Shown here piece by piece: positions 1-7,319 of a stretch of DNA of 21,587 bases. The stretch's first letter is position 1, and every line of letters starts with the position of its first letter. The translations under genes were made by a program, and so were the position numbers. The notes below the pieces were generated by a model. That model made no database searches. It was not told the origin of the DNA and saw nothing but the letters and a program-made list of their open reading frames with translations. The stretch comes from Bacteriovoracaceae bacterium UBA2428 (GTDB lineage: Bacteria > Bdellovibrionota > UBA2428), in the NCBI GenBank assembly GCA_002343545.1, contig DDRA01000063.1:2944-24530 (forward strand), in the 5' to 3' direction.

Positions 1-65
1 ACACGCAGGTCTCAGAAGCCTGTGATCGAAAGGTCGTGGAGGTTCAAGTCCTCTTCCGGGCACCA
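1..65 (+). tRNA. tRNA-Leu(CAG), 3' part
   Basis: The 5' part lies outside the window. The visible part folds as follows: anticodon stem 6-10/18-22, seven-base loop 11-17 with anticodon CAG at 13-15, long class II variable arm 23-37 with its own small stem, T stem 38-42/50-54 with loop TTCAAGT, acceptor 3' strand 55-61, discriminator A at 62 and encoded CCA at 63-65. The long variable arm and the CAG anticodon both fit leucine (CUG codons). The D arm and the 5' acceptor strand are not visible. Confidence 0.93.
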
Positions 66-85
66 ATTTCTTAGGGCAAAGCCGT

Positions 86-1309
86 TTAGATCCCGTCGAC
101 TTTCATGCGCTCGGCCACGAGCTTGGCGAAAGCCCGGAAGCACTCGGCGCCGAGACCTTTCGGGCAGGCATCCGTCAGGTGCCCCTCGAGGGTTCTCGCG
201 CAGGCGGTCGTATCGGCGTGAGCGGCGCGGCGGCAGATGCAGCCCAGAAAGCCCAGGCGCACGCCCAGCCGCGAAAACGTCGCGCACTCGCTCGAGGTTT
301 CCGAAGCGCAAACGCGCAAGTCGCGCCAGAGTTCGGCGGGCCAACGGACAAGCAGCTGACCTTGCTTTTGGCAGGAGCCGAGCTCCGCGACGTAGGGGTC
401 CTTCTCGCTCAGCTTTCCGTTCACGAGTCGCCAGCGGTTGAGCTTGGGATCAAAGGAACTCGGGCGAAACGCGAGGGCGTCGAACTCGGTGCGTATCCAC
501 GCCGCCAGCTTCGTGGCCTGGGCGGCGGCGTCTTTCTGGGCCCGCTCGTGGTCCCGCAAGGCGAGCAGCCGCGCTTCGAGCGTCGCCGCGGTCCCGACGA
601 GTTGCGAAAGACGCACGGCCACGCCGGGCTCGCGCGAGGAGAACGAGGCGATCAGGTAGCCGCTCAACTCCGTTTGCAAGGGGACGTCGCGGTAGTCCAG
701 GTCCCGGCACGCGGGCAAGGCGCGGTCGAGCACCGCCGCCCGTCGTTCGGAATCCTCCGGACGCTCGCCCCGAATCGCGGGGTAGGGGGAGAGCGCTTCG
801 CGACACTCTTTAGGGTCCCGAAAAGTTTTGCCGTTCTCGCGAACGACGATCGTTCTCTCGAGGACCTTCGAGATCGCGGGGCGATTGAGACGTTCGTGCT
901 CGCGGTCGTACTCGGCCCTCGGGTAGACTTGTTCGACGTGGGCGCGGCAAAGCGTCTCTTCGCACGAGACGGTCTTTCTTTTTTCTTTGCGTCCGACGAC
1001 GCGCACCTTCGGACAGCGTTCGAGGACCGTCGTTTCGACGCCGGTGCTTTGGAGCGTCTCCGTCGTTTTGGTCTGGTAGTCGACTTCGACGCCGAAGAGC
1101 TGACAGATTTTCGCGGCGCAGGCCGCGCGGGCTCCCGTGAGCGCGGCTTCCTCGGTCGCCCCTTCGCCTTCGCAAAAGAAGCCCCAGCCGTCCGTGGACT
1201 TGTAGTCGCGGTCGAACCAGGCGGGCTTCGCCTGGGCCTGGGCCTGGGCGCGTGGCGCGAGCCAGGCCGCGATCAGAAGCGGCGCGGCCCACGCCCCAAG
1301 CTTTTTCAC
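86..1309 (-). CDS. Exported protein with LPP20-like region, function unknown
   Basis: A protein of about 407 residues. I chose the GTG at 1309 because it overlaps the TGA of the upstream lipoprotein gene in a GTGA junction, with GAGGGG just upstream, and because it gives a clean signal peptide (VKK, then a hydrophobic stretch ending near AQAQA). An ATG at 1330 in the same frame would give a longer overlap. The mature N-terminal third has an alanine-rich helix (ARAACAAKICQLFGVEV) like the LPP20/FlgO type of envelope protein, which is also suggested for the neighbour. The rest is cysteine-rich, with repeated Cys-x2-4-Cys spacing, consistent with disulfides in the periplasm. No enzyme motif was recognised. 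It is the last gene of a three-gene operon (1902-3086, 1306-1905, 86-1309) and converges with the tRNA, leaving only about 20 bases between them. Confidence 0.8.
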   Translation of the reverse strand: MKKLGAWAAPLLIAAWLAPRAQAQAQAKPAWFDRDYKSTDGWGFFCEGEGATEEAALTGARAACAAKICQLFGVEVDYQTKTTETLQSTGVETTVLERCPKVRVVGRKEKRKTVSCEETLCRAHVEQVYPRAEYDREHERLNRPAISKVLERTIVVRENGKTFRDPKECREALSPYPAIRGERPEDSERRAAVLDRALPACRDLDYRDVPLQTELSGYLIASFSSREPGVAVRLSQLVGTAATLEARLLALRDHERAQKDAAAQATKLAAWIRTEFDALAFRPSSFDPKLNRWRLVNGKLSEKDPYVAELGSCQKQGQLLVRWPAELWRDLRVCASETSSECATFSRLGVRLGFLGCICRRAAHADTTACARTLEGHLTDACPKGLGAECFRAFAKLVAERMKVDGI

Positions 1310-1905
1310 TCCATCCCCTCGTTCGTCCACCCTTCCCGAAGGGTCGCTTCGACTTTGTTACGCAGATCGGTCGGGGCCTTGGCTTTCTGGGTCGAGGCGA
1401 GCAGGAGTTGCTTCATCTCGGCCTTCGGGATCGAGAGCAGGCTGAAGACTTTCATGAGCCGGGTTTCGGTACCGTCGGCCGCGGTTTTCGCGACCTGCTC
1501 CCAATAACGATCCGTCACGTCGAGGTTGCGGAAAGACGCGCGGCTCACTTCGGTGATGAGCGACTTGAGGCTCTGGTCGTCCATGCGGAGTCCCGCGTCC
1601 GACGACTCGACCACTTTGGTCAGCTGGGTCTCGATCTTGTTCGCGAGGAAGCCCTTGGCGGCCAGGTCCGAAGCCTTGAAGGCCGCCTGAACCCGGCTAT
1701 CGGAAGGTACTTCGGCCACGCCGATAAAAAGAACTCGCTCGTCTTTCTCTTTGACCGAGACGCTCTCGGTCACCCAATCGGGCCGCTTCTCGAGTCCGTC
1801 CATGCGCGAGAGCACCCGCTCCCCCTCGACCGGACGTGAAGGCGCGCTCGTGCATCCCGCGAGCAAAAATCCCGTCGTGGCGGCGATCCCCAAAAGTCGT
1901 TTCAT
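1306..1905 (-). CDS. LPP20-like lipoprotein
   Basis: A 199-residue protein with a clear lipoprotein signal: a MKRLL start, a hydrophobic core and the lipobox LAGC with Cys at residue 18, so it should be lipidated and envelope-anchored. The mature part has the pattern of LPP20-type domains: a WV..S.. segment, FIGVAEV, then a long amphipathic helix rich in alanine and lysine and a V-E-S turn. The start is secure. ATG 1905-1903 overlaps the TGA of the upstream gene (ATGA) and is preceded by AGGAGG at 1917-1912 with a 6-base spacer. It lies in the middle of a three-gene operon, and its stop overlaps the GTG of the next gene by four bases. LPP20 proteins are membrane-associated lipoproteins of poorly defined role, so the family call is an inference by eye. 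Confidence 0.82.
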   Translation of the reverse strand: MKRLLGIAATTGFLLAGCTSAPSRPVEGERVLSRMDGLEKRPDWVTESVSVKEKDERVLFIGVAEVPSDSRVQAAFKASDLAAKGFLANKIETQLTKVVESSDAGLRMDDQSLKSLITEVSRASFRNLDVTDRYWEQVAKTAADGTETRLMKVFSLLSIPKAEMKQLLLASTQKAKAPTDLRNKVEATLREGWTNEGME

Positions 1906-3086
1906 CGTGCTCCTCCTTTTTTAGGTAGCTTCCTGGACCCGTCCGGATGGAACTCGGTCGAGATTCCTTTCCCGTCCTTGCCGTATTCCGTTTGGCGGAC
2001 GAGGCGGCCTTGCGCGTCGAACTCCTGATCTAACGAGAGTTTTCCGGTCACGTCGTACTGCTTGGCGCGAAGGGACTTTTCTTCGTAGATCCGGCTGGCG
2101 CGAGCTCCGTAGTGGAGGCCTTCGTAGCGGCCCGCCTCGAACACGTTTTCGGTCCAAAGGCTGCCGTCGTCGCGGTAAATCTTTTCGTGCACGGTCTTTC
2201 CCGTGGCCTTCGTTTCGGTATCTAGATTGCCGTTTTGGAAGTAGACGGTCTCGGTGACGACGTCCCCGGCCTTCCAGGTCGAAAGGCTCCTTGGCTTGCC
2301 GTCCTCGAAGTAGGTGCGCGACTCGCCGTCGAGGACGGGGTTGAGTCCGTTCGCGTCGAGCTGAACGCGAAAACGGGCCACGACTTTGCGGCTCTTCGAA
2401 GACGCGATTTCGATCTCTTTGAGCCGCTGACCGAGGTCCTTCTCGCTCCGGAGGAAGCGGCCTCCGCTCAGCTCTTGGCTCGCGACGACTTTTCCGTTTC
2501 GGTAGGTCTCGGTCGCGAGCGCTTTCCCGCGGCCGTCGAAGAGGCGAACCTCGTTCTCGCCGCGAAACCCGCAGATCTGCGCTTGTTCCGGGAAGAAGGC
2601 TTTGTCTCCGCAGTTGACGTGGTTGAGTTGTCCGCGCTCGTTCCAGGTGAGCCGGGCCTGCTCGTAGCCGCCCACGAACCAGGCCATCGACGAGACCTTC
2701 GCTCCGGCTTGGTAGCGGACTTGGAGTCCCTCGGCCTGGCCCTGCTTATAGTGTCCTATTTCGTAGAGCTTGCCGTCGGGCGCGAAGATGCGCTCGACCC
2801 CTTCCTTCTGGTCTTGGGCGTTTATCGTTTTTTCGACGCGGCGGCCTTGGTAGTCGATCGAGACTTGGCGACCGATCCGCTGGCCCTTGACGTAAGTGGA
2901 CTCCGCGGCAAAGTCCCCTTTTTCGTCTCGGCAACTTAGCACGCCGGATGCCTTCTTTTCCTCGACATCCGACGCGCTCATCGGGCGATCCCCGAGACGG
3001 CAGACGCGTTCGGCGCGTGCGTCGTACGCTCCGCAGGCCGAAAGCAGCGCCAGACTTTTCCCCCAAGAAGCTTTTCTTTGATTCAT
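1902..3086 (-). CDS. Secreted MORN/YwqK-like repeat protein
   Basis: A 394-residue protein starting at ATG 3086-3084 (MNQRKASWGKSLALLSACGA). The N-terminus looks like a signal sequence with cleavage around residues 20-25. The open frame continues upstream to 3551, but that part reads against an intergenic region and another gene and is rejected. From about residue 60 to the end there are degenerate repeats of roughly 20-25 residues with patterns such as G-x-x-Y-E-x-G-x-Y and D-G-K-x-x-x, typical of MORN-variant/YwqK (COG2849) proteins. Members of that family are often annotated as antitoxin components, but no toxin gene is adjacent here, so an envelope or secreted structural role is as likely. 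It is the first gene of the minus-strand operon. No Shine-Dalgarno sequence precedes it; a TATCCT hexamer ends 6 bases before the ATG. Confidence 0.8.
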   Translation of the reverse strand: MNQRKASWGKSLALLSACGAYDARAERVCRLGDRPMSASDVEEKKASGVLSCRDEKGDFAAESTYVKGQRIGRQVSIDYQGRRVEKTINAQDQKEGVERIFAPDGKLYEIGHYKQGQAEGLQVRYQAGAKVSSMAWFVGGYEQARLTWNERGQLNHVNCGDKAFFPEQAQICGFRGENEVRLFDGRGKALATETYRNGKVVASQELSGGRFLRSEKDLGQRLKEIEIASSKSRKVVARFRVQLDANGLNPVLDGESRTYFEDGKPRSLSTWKAGDVVTETVYFQNGNLDTETKATGKTVHEKIYRDDGSLWTENVFEAGRYEGLHYGARASRIYEEKSLRAKQYDVTGKLSLDQEFDAQGRLVRQTEYGKDGKGISTEFHPDGSRKLPKKGGAR

Positions 3087-3092
3087 GGGCTC

Positions 3093-3098
3093 AGGATA
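3093..3098 (-). promoter_or_regulatory. -10-like element for the YwqK-like operon
   Basis: TATCCT on the minus strand, ending 6 bases before ATG 3086. A transcript would then start at or next to the A of the start codon, giving leaderless mRNA. No convincing -35 was seen. This is one of a series of similarly placed hexamers in this window. Confidence 0.45.
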
Positions 3099-3141
3099 GG
3101 GCCCGGTCGAAGTCCGCCGACGCGCGGGTTTTGGCGCGCGC

Positions 3142-3177
3142 CGATAATTCGTAGCCAAAAAGGTCCACGAATTATCG
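3142..3177. promoter_or_regulatory. Perfect 10-bp inverted repeat in divergent promoter region
   Basis: CGATAATTCG at 3142-3151 and CGAATTATCG at 3168-3177 are exact reverse complements separated by 16 bases. The match continues outward as GCGC on both sides after a short bulge. The half-sites are AT-rich inside a GC-rich region and lie between two divergent transcription units (minus operon from 3086, plus gene from about 3235). This fits an operator for a dimeric regulator, with half-site centres 26 bp apart. A terminator is less likely because the loop is long and no T-tract follows. Confidence 0.55.
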
Positions 3178-3234
3178 AGCGCCGTCGGCGAGCCATGCTC
3201 CTTTTCGGGAATACATCGCCCGATGATAGAAACC

Positions 3235-3696
3235 ATGATCATGTCGGCTCGCTCGTGGCTGCTCACCGTCGTCGCATCGTTTTTCGTTTTCTCCACGGGC
3301 TTGGCCCTCGCGGGAACGCGAAAGGCCTCGGGCGCGCCGCGGATTTTCCTTGGACCCGAGGGACGGCGCTTGACGGTCATCGCGCTCGCGCCGCCCGAAG
3401 AAGCCCGCTTCCTCATCCACTTCGAAGGATGCGGTGGGCCTTGGGAAGCGAAGTCTATCCTGCACGAGAGGGTCCGGCACGCGAGCGGCGATGAGTACAT
3501 CGTCTCGCTCGGCAAGAAAAAGCGCTTCACTTCGCTTCGCTCGAAATCCACGGGCTGGAGCGGTTGGACCGAGGTGACGGCCGAGGCCTACGGCACGGGC
3601 GAAGCACTCCCCTATGCCTACTCCGAAAAGGAAAGCAAAAAGCTCGATGCGGCCCGAGTCACGAAGCTTTTGGCCCTCGAGGCGAGCTCGCGTTGA
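3235..3696 (+). CDS. Small exported protein, unknown
   Basis: About 153 residues. Three in-frame ATGs lie close together (3223, 3235, 3241). I prefer 3235 because it avoids an acidic residue in front of the signal peptide and because GATGAT (3222-3227) lies 7 bases before it, matching the leaderless pattern of neighbouring genes. No Shine-Dalgarno site is visible for any of the three. The first 25 residues form a signal peptide (MSARSW, hydrophobic core, ALA cleavage site). The mature part contains FEGCGGPW and a lysine-rich C-terminus, and I recognise no family. It is followed 17 bases later by another small exported protein, so the two are probably co-transcribed. It may share the 3142-3177 operator with the divergent operon. 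Confidence 0.72.
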   Translation: MIMSARSWLLTVVASFFVFSTGLALAGTRKASGAPRIFLGPEGRRLTVIALAPPEEARFLIHFEGCGGPWEAKSILHERVRHASGDEYIVSLGKKKRFTSLRSKSTGWSGWTEVTAEAYGTGEALPYAYSEKESKKLDAARVTKLLALEASSR

Positions 3697-3713
3697 AACA
3701 AGAAAGAGGGACG

Positions 3714-4250
3714 ATGGCCACGAAAAGATTTTTGATCCTGGCGCTTGTGGGGCTCGTGGGAGCGGCCAACGCGAACGTTTTCGAGTTCAAAGACGCGGCG
3801 GGCTTCGAACGCTGCCTCTCGGCGAAAGACGTCACGGACGCGGCCAAGCCCAAGCGGCGTCTCGCGCCCGGCGAGGTCGCCACGCGTTGCTTGGAGCAAG
3901 GACTCCGCCTCGCGCGCGAGGACCGCGCCCAGATCCCCGAGTTCGTCGGGATCGTCCAGCGGAATTCCGCGCCCGAGAATGCCCTCGATCTCGTCGCGCT
4001 CGAGGTCGAAGCCAAGCCGCCGGCCTGCAACGAGACGGCCAACTACGAAGTCCTGCTGGCGGCCCTCGCCCGTCCGCGGGACTTCCCGACTCCGACGGGT
4101 TCCTACTACCGGAAAGCCGAAGGGGTCCTGCGTCGCTGCGTGAAGGACGCCGAATTTCTCGGCGACATCAAAGAGGAACGGGAATCGTCGAACAAGTTCG
4201 TCCGGGAGAACGTCCAGTTCTTCTTCAAGTCGAACCCCGCGATTCGCTGA
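3714..4250 (+). CDS. Small exported protein, unknown
   Basis: 178 residues starting at ATG 3714 (MATKRFLILALVGLVGAANA), a classic short signal peptide with an ANA cleavage site. An AAGAGGG ribosome site precedes the ATG. An open frame reaching back to 3564 overlaps the previous gene and is not the likely start. The mature protein has five cysteines and is rich in charged helix-forming residues. It ends in a lysine/phenylalanine-rich stretch. No family was recognised. It is the second of three consecutive small exported proteins on the plus strand, with 17 bases before it and 21 after it, so operonic expression is likely. Good coding character and the signal peptide support a real gene. Confidence 0.78.
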   Translation: MATKRFLILALVGLVGAANANVFEFKDAAGFERCLSAKDVTDAAKPKRRLAPGEVATRCLEQGLRLAREDRAQIPEFVGIVQRNSAPENALDLVALEVEAKPPACNETANYEVLLAALARPRDFPTPTGSYYRKAEGVLRRCVKDAEFLGDIKEERESSNKFVRENVQFFFKSNPAIR

Positions 4251-4271
4251 TCTCAACCCGAAGGAGAGTCT

Positions 4272-4688
4272 ATGTTTCGCTTTTCTCTCATTGCCCTCAT
4301 CGCCGCTTCGGCGTGGGGAGCCCACGCCGGAAAATTGGAGCGCAATCACCTGAAGAACGTCGTCGATCCGGCGATCGAGAAGGCCAAAAAGGATTTCGCG
4401 ACGGCCTGCGGTTGCAACTGGAGCATCAGCTTCGATCGCGCCGTCGCCGAAAAACAGGGCCTCGACAAGCTGAGCGCCCTCGTGAACATGGCCGAAAAAA
4501 TCTCGGAAGAAGCGCCGGGTTACTGCGACGACGCGGATTCCAAGAAGACGGCCTGTAAGGTCTCCAAGATCATCTTCGCCTACGGCCCCGAGCTGGCGCT
4601 TAGGGTCGAGAAGGACACGGCGACCTTCGTGACCGACGGCGGCGCCATCAAGACCTTCGATATGCTCATGACGGAGCTCGACAAGTAG
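4272..4688 (+). CDS. Small exported protein, unknown
   Basis: 138 residues starting at ATG 4272, with AAGGAG at 4261-4266 and a 5-base spacer. The first 19 residues (MFRFSLIALIAASAWGAHA) form a signal peptide. The mature domain starts with a lysine-rich helix, then ACGCNWSISFD, then a helix and a second cysteine pair (YC..., AC...), suggesting a small disulfide-stabilised periplasmic or secreted protein. No known domain was recognised. It is the last of three consecutive small exported proteins and is followed by a separate promoter-like sequence for the next gene. Confidence 0.8.
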   Translation: MFRFSLIALIAASAWGAHAGKLERNHLKNVVDPAIEKAKKDFATACGCNWSISFDRAVAEKQGLDKLSALVNMAEKISEEAPGYCDDADSKKTACKVSKIIFAYGPELALRVEKDTATFVTDGGAIKTFDMLMTELDK

Positions 4689-4690
4689 CC

Positions 4691-4720
4691 TTGCTCAAGT
4701 CCGGCCTGGCGCCTAAAGAT
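4691..4720 (+). promoter_or_regulatory. Putative leaderless promoter for the GNAT gene
   Basis: TTGCTC at 4691-4696 and TAAAGA at 4714-4719 are separated by exactly 17 bases. The -10 element ends 6 bases before ATG 4726, which puts transcription start on the start codon. No Shine-Dalgarno site lies between. The hexamers match the sigma70 consensus only partly, so this is suggestive only. Confidence 0.4.
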
Positions 4721-4725
4721 TCCGT

Positions 4726-5568
4726 ATGCAAATCCGCCGGGCCGACGCCTCCAACCGCGCTTCGCTCATCGAGCGGCTCCGCCGCGAGCCGGCCCGCCAC
4801 GCGGTCGTGCTCCAGGATCTGCTGCTTTGGTTCGAGGAATCTCGCTTTCACTTCGTCGAGACTCCCGCGGGTCTGAGCTACCTGCACGTCTCGGGGCATC
4901 CGGCGCACCAACGCCGTCATCCCGTGATCATCTTGGACGGCGAGCCCGCCGAGGTCGAAGCGCTGCTTCGCTTCGTGGCGCCGCCGGCGCCCTTCGTCGT
5001 GCGCGAGACTTCGGACCTGCATACCTCGGCGCTGCGCGAGTACTTTCCGGAGGCCCGCTTTTACTTCGAGCAGCGCATGGACCTCGCGAAGGAACGCTTC
5101 CGTCCGGCCCACCGGGGGTTCGCGCGGGAAATGACCCCCGAGGATGCGCCCGCGCTCGCCCGTTTCATGGGAGCTCCCCCCGCGGCGGCTCCCGCGCTTC
5201 TGGGTTGGATCCAGGGGGCCGAGGCTTTCCTTGGGGTCTTCGAGAACGACGCGCTCATCGCGGTCGGTTCGTCCTTCGTGACCCTGCCCGAAGTCTGGAC
5301 CCTCATCGGGATCGAGACGCATCCCCGCTCCCGGGGGCGGGGCTTCGCGACCGAAATCACGTCGAATCTCGTCGAGATCGCCCTGCGCGAGACTCCGCTC
5401 GTCTCGCTCACGGCGGTCAGCGACAACGTGCCGGCCGTGAAGATTTACGAGCGTTTGGGCTTCCAACGGACCCAGGGCCGCCTTTGGGCGGACTGCGGCG
5501 CCGGCTCGGCCCCCGACGCCTCGTCTTCCCCGGCGCCCGCCGCGCCGCCGGCCCCGCCGGAAAGCTAA
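4726..5568 (+). CDS. GNAT family N-acetyltransferase
   Basis: 280 residues. The C-terminal half (about 130-255) is a GNAT fold. It has the acetyl-CoA binding motif R201-S-R-G204-R-G206 followed by a helix (FATEITSNLVE), then the late-strand motif VSDNVPAVKIYERLGF, in which the Tyr is the usual general acid. The N-terminal half (1-125) is a divergent region as in two-domain FR47-like acetyltransferases. The last 22 residues are a low-complexity Ala/Pro/Ser tail. The substrate cannot be predicted. The ATG at 4726 has no ribosome site, but a promoter-like pair sits immediately upstream. The gene is monocistronic or leads into the exported protein gene at 5613, which has its own -10-like element. 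Confidence 0.85.
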   Translation: MQIRRADASNRASLIERLRREPARHAVVLQDLLLWFEESRFHFVETPAGLSYLHVSGHPAHQRRHPVIILDGEPAEVEALLRFVAPPAPFVVRETSDLHTSALREYFPEARFYFEQRMDLAKERFRPAHRGFAREMTPEDAPALARFMGAPPAAAPALLGWIQGAEAFLGVFENDALIAVGSSFVTLPEVWTLIGIETHPRSRGRGFATEITSNLVEIALRETPLVSLTAVSDNVPAVKIYERLGFQRTQGRLWADCGAGSAPDASSSPAPAAPPAPPES

Positions 5569-5600
5569 AGCTTTGACGCGCGAATCGCGGCCTTCGACCC

Positions 5601-5606
5601 CATACT
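5601..5606 (+). promoter_or_regulatory. -10-like element before the exported protein gene
   Basis: CATACT ends 6 bases before ATG 5613, the same spacing as at several other unit-leading genes here. TTGACG at 5573-5578 is a good -35 hexamer, but the 22-base gap is too long for a normal promoter, so the pairing is doubtful. A GAGG at 5607-5610 lies too close to the ATG to be an ideal ribosome site. Confidence 0.35.
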
Positions 5607-5612
5607 GAGGAA

Positions 5613-6371
5613 ATGAAGCCAGTTTTCCCTTTGGGTTTAAGGGCCGTCGTTCTGCTTTCGATCGTGTCGGCCGGGCACGCGTTCGCGCATGACGGCTTTG
5701 GGGAGGGCTCCGCGCCCGCATCCTCGGGGGGCGAACGGAGGCTTCGGGCCGATCCGCCGCCGCCGTGGCTCCGGCACCTTAGCCGCTGCGGCGAGGCGGC
5801 GGAGCTTATGGGCCTTTCGAAGGAAGGCTTCACCGGAATCGACGACATGACGACCGTCGCGAGCAAGCTGCGCGCCGAGGTCTCGTACCGCGCGAGCGAC
5901 AAGACCTTCGTGGAGGCCGCCCGGCATCCCGTCCTTCGGGATAACCTCGACTACGCGGCCCACGCCTCGAAACTCCCGAAGGGTGAAGGCGCCCTCCGGG
6001 AGCTCTTCGAAAAGTCCCAGGACCCCCAGATGCGCAACTCCGTGCTGCTCGAGCTCGACCAAAGGCCTCTGGCCGCTTACGTCGCCAAGACACCGCGCCT
6101 CGGCGAGCTGAGCCTCGAGGCGGCCTTGCCCCTCCGCCGGGTATCGATTTTCTCGGATCCGAAACAGGCCGCGGCCCTGAAGGCGACCTTCTACCGGCTC
6201 TGCGACAAGGACAATCAAGGCCCGCGGGAGCCTTTCGAGGGCTATTTTGCGGCGCTCGAGCGGGATTATTCCGCTTTCGCCGCCAGCTCCGCGCGTCGCC
6301 GGGCCCTTTTCGAAGCCTGGATGAACGGCAAGGCCCTCTCGACGGGCCGCCCGGACGTCGTGGCGGAATAG
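5613..6371 (+). CDS. Exported protein, unknown
   Basis: 252 residues with an N-terminal signal peptide (MKPVFPLGLRAVVLLSIVSAGHAFA). After it comes a Pro/Gly-rich linker (about 27-48), then a mainly helical region rich in Leu, Ala and Arg, containing two cysteines. No recognised domain or catalytic motif was seen. The helical pattern with regularly spaced Leu/Ala could be a repeat-type fold, but that is a guess. The gene ends 142 bases before the PTS operon. That interval holds an imperfect CCCGC/GCGGG stem near 6400-6420 without a T-tract, and then the PTS promoter. Confidence 0.75.
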   Translation: MKPVFPLGLRAVVLLSIVSAGHAFAHDGFGEGSAPASSGGERRLRADPPPPWLRHLSRCGEAAELMGLSKEGFTGIDDMTTVASKLRAEVSYRASDKTFVEAARHPVLRDNLDYAAHASKLPKGEGALRELFEKSQDPQMRNSVLLELDQRPLAAYVAKTPRLGELSLEAALPLRRVSIFSDPKQAAALKATFYRLCDKDNQGPREPFEGYFAALERDYSAFAASSARRRALFEAWMNGKALSTGRPDVVAE

Positions 6372-6477
6372 CCGAGCGCCGCCTTTCGCCGTTCCATCCC
6401 GCCCCTGTCCCAAGCGGGGCTCGCAAAATCGAGTCTTCTGTCCCAAGGAATCCCCCGCTTTCGGTCACGCTTGAGCT

Positions 6478-6513
6478 TTGACGCCACGCAATCATCCGTT
6501 TACGAACATACGA
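6478..6513 (+). promoter_or_regulatory. Promoter of the glucose PTS operon
   Basis: TTGACG at 6478-6483 (five of six bases match the sigma70 -35) is followed after 17 bases by TACGAA at 6501-6506. Predicted transcription start is at 6513-6514, directly on ATG 6514, and no Shine-Dalgarno sequence is present. This suggests leaderless initiation of crr. An in-frame TTG at 6478 is part of the -35 box and is not the likely start. Confidence 0.55.
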
Positions 6514-7026
6514 ATGTCTTTTCTTGATCGTTTTCTCTCGGGATCGAAGTCCAAAGCCGAAGCAACGGGTGCCCTGAGCGCGCCCCTCAAAGGCCGCGTC
6601 GTCCCGCTCGAGCAAGTTCCGGACGCCGCTTTTTCGGGCAAGATCCTGGGCGACGGAATCGCGATCGAACCCTCGGAAGGTCTGCTCGTGTCGCCGGTGA
6701 ACGGCGAGGTCGTGCAGATCTTCCGTACGAACCACGCCGTGGGCTTGCTGTCGGACGACGGCGTCGAAGTCCTCCTGCACATCGGCATCGATACGGTCAA
6801 GATGAACGGCGAAGGCTTCCGCGCGCACGTGAAGGCCGGCGACAAGGTCAAGGCGGGCGACAAGCTCGTCGAGTTCGACCTCGACCTCGTTCGCGCCAAG
6901 GCCAAGTCCACGATCACGCCGATCGTCGTCACGAACATGGACGCGATCGCTTCCGTTGAAACGCTTCGTTCCGGAGAGGTCGCCCACGGGCAGGATCTCC
7001 TCCGCGTCACGCCGAAGAAGGCCTAA
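6514..7026 (+). CDS. crr: Glucose-type PTS EIIA component
   Basis: 170 residues, the normal size for the soluble glucose-type EIIA. This cytoplasmic protein accepts phosphate from HPr and passes it to the EIIB domain of the transporter. The paired histidines of the family are present: H74 in TNHAVGL and the phosphorylated H89 in VEVLLHIGIDTVKMNG. A flexible N-terminus (MSFLDRFLSG) resembles the membrane-associating end of enterobacterial EIIA-Glc. Further family signatures are SPVNGEV and a GD-x-L-x-x-FD strand (residues 114-121). It is the first gene of crr-ptsH-ptsI-ptsG and starts without a ribosome site just downstream of a TTGACG promoter. An alternative TTG at 6478 would add 12 residues but is unlikely. 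In enteric bacteria EIIA-Glc also signals sugar status; whether it does here is unknown. Confidence 0.95.
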   Translation: MSFLDRFLSGSKSKAEATGALSAPLKGRVVPLEQVPDAAFSGKILGDGIAIEPSEGLLVSPVNGEVVQIFRTNHAVGLLSDDGVEVLLHIGIDTVKMNGEGFRAHVKAGDKVKAGDKLVEFDLDLVRAKAKSTITPIVVTNMDAIASVETLRSGEVAHGQDLLRVTPKKA

Positions 7027-7050
7027 GTCCCGTTTTCGAAGGAGCCAGCC

Positions 7051-7311
7051 ATGGAAAAGACCGTACGCATCTTGAACGACGAAGGATTCCACGCCCGTCC
7101 CGCCGGCGTCTTCGTCAAGAAAGCCTCGGAATTCACCTCGACCATCGAAGTGAAGGCCGGTGAGGTCACGAAAAACGGCAAATCCATCATGGCCCTCATG
7201 AGCCTTGGCCTCGCCAAAGACGCCGAGATCACGATCAAGGCCCAGGGCCCCGACGAAGCCGCCGCGGTCGACGCCCTCGTCGACCTCGTGAACAAGAAGT
7301 TCCAGGCCTAG
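7051..7311 (+). CDS. ptsH: HPr phosphocarrier protein
   Basis: 86 residues, the standard HPr size. The active-site motif is GFHARPAG with H14 as the phosphorylated histidine, which takes phosphate from Enzyme I and donates it to EIIA. The second conserved site, GKSIMALMSLG, contains S45 at the position that HPr kinase phosphorylates in bacteria that have that kinase; no hprK is seen here. AAGGAG at 7039-7044 gives a good ribosome site 6 bases before the ATG. It sits between crr and ptsI with 24 and 8 bases of spacing, clearly in the same operon. Confidence 0.97.
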   Translation: MEKTVRILNDEGFHARPAGVFVKKASEFTSTIEVKAGEVTKNGKSIMALMSLGLAKDAEITIKAQGPDEAAAVDALVDLVNKKFQA

Positions 7312-7319
7312 GCCCCGCC

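Noticed and set aside
1..85. tRNA-Leu 3' end as a phage or island attachment site
   Set aside because: No integrase gene, no duplicated tRNA end seen elsewhere in the window, and the neighbours look like ordinary chromosome.
1902..3086. YwqK-like gene as the antitoxin of a toxin-antitoxin pair
   Set aside because: No toxin-like gene is adjacent. The protein has an export signal and sits in an operon with a lipoprotein.
3087..3551. Upstream extension of the YwqK-like gene frame
   Set aside because: It crosses the palindrome and an opposite exported protein gene, and the residues look non-coding. The signal peptide begins at 3086.
6495..6503. LytTR-like half-site TCCGTTTAC in the PTS promoter
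   Set aside because: Eight of nine positions match, but no convincing partner lies 21 bp away, and it overlaps the -10 region.
6478..6513. TTG 6478 as the start of crr
   Set aside because: The TTG is part of the -35 hexamer TTGACG, and the added 12 residues are not typical of the EIIA N-terminus.
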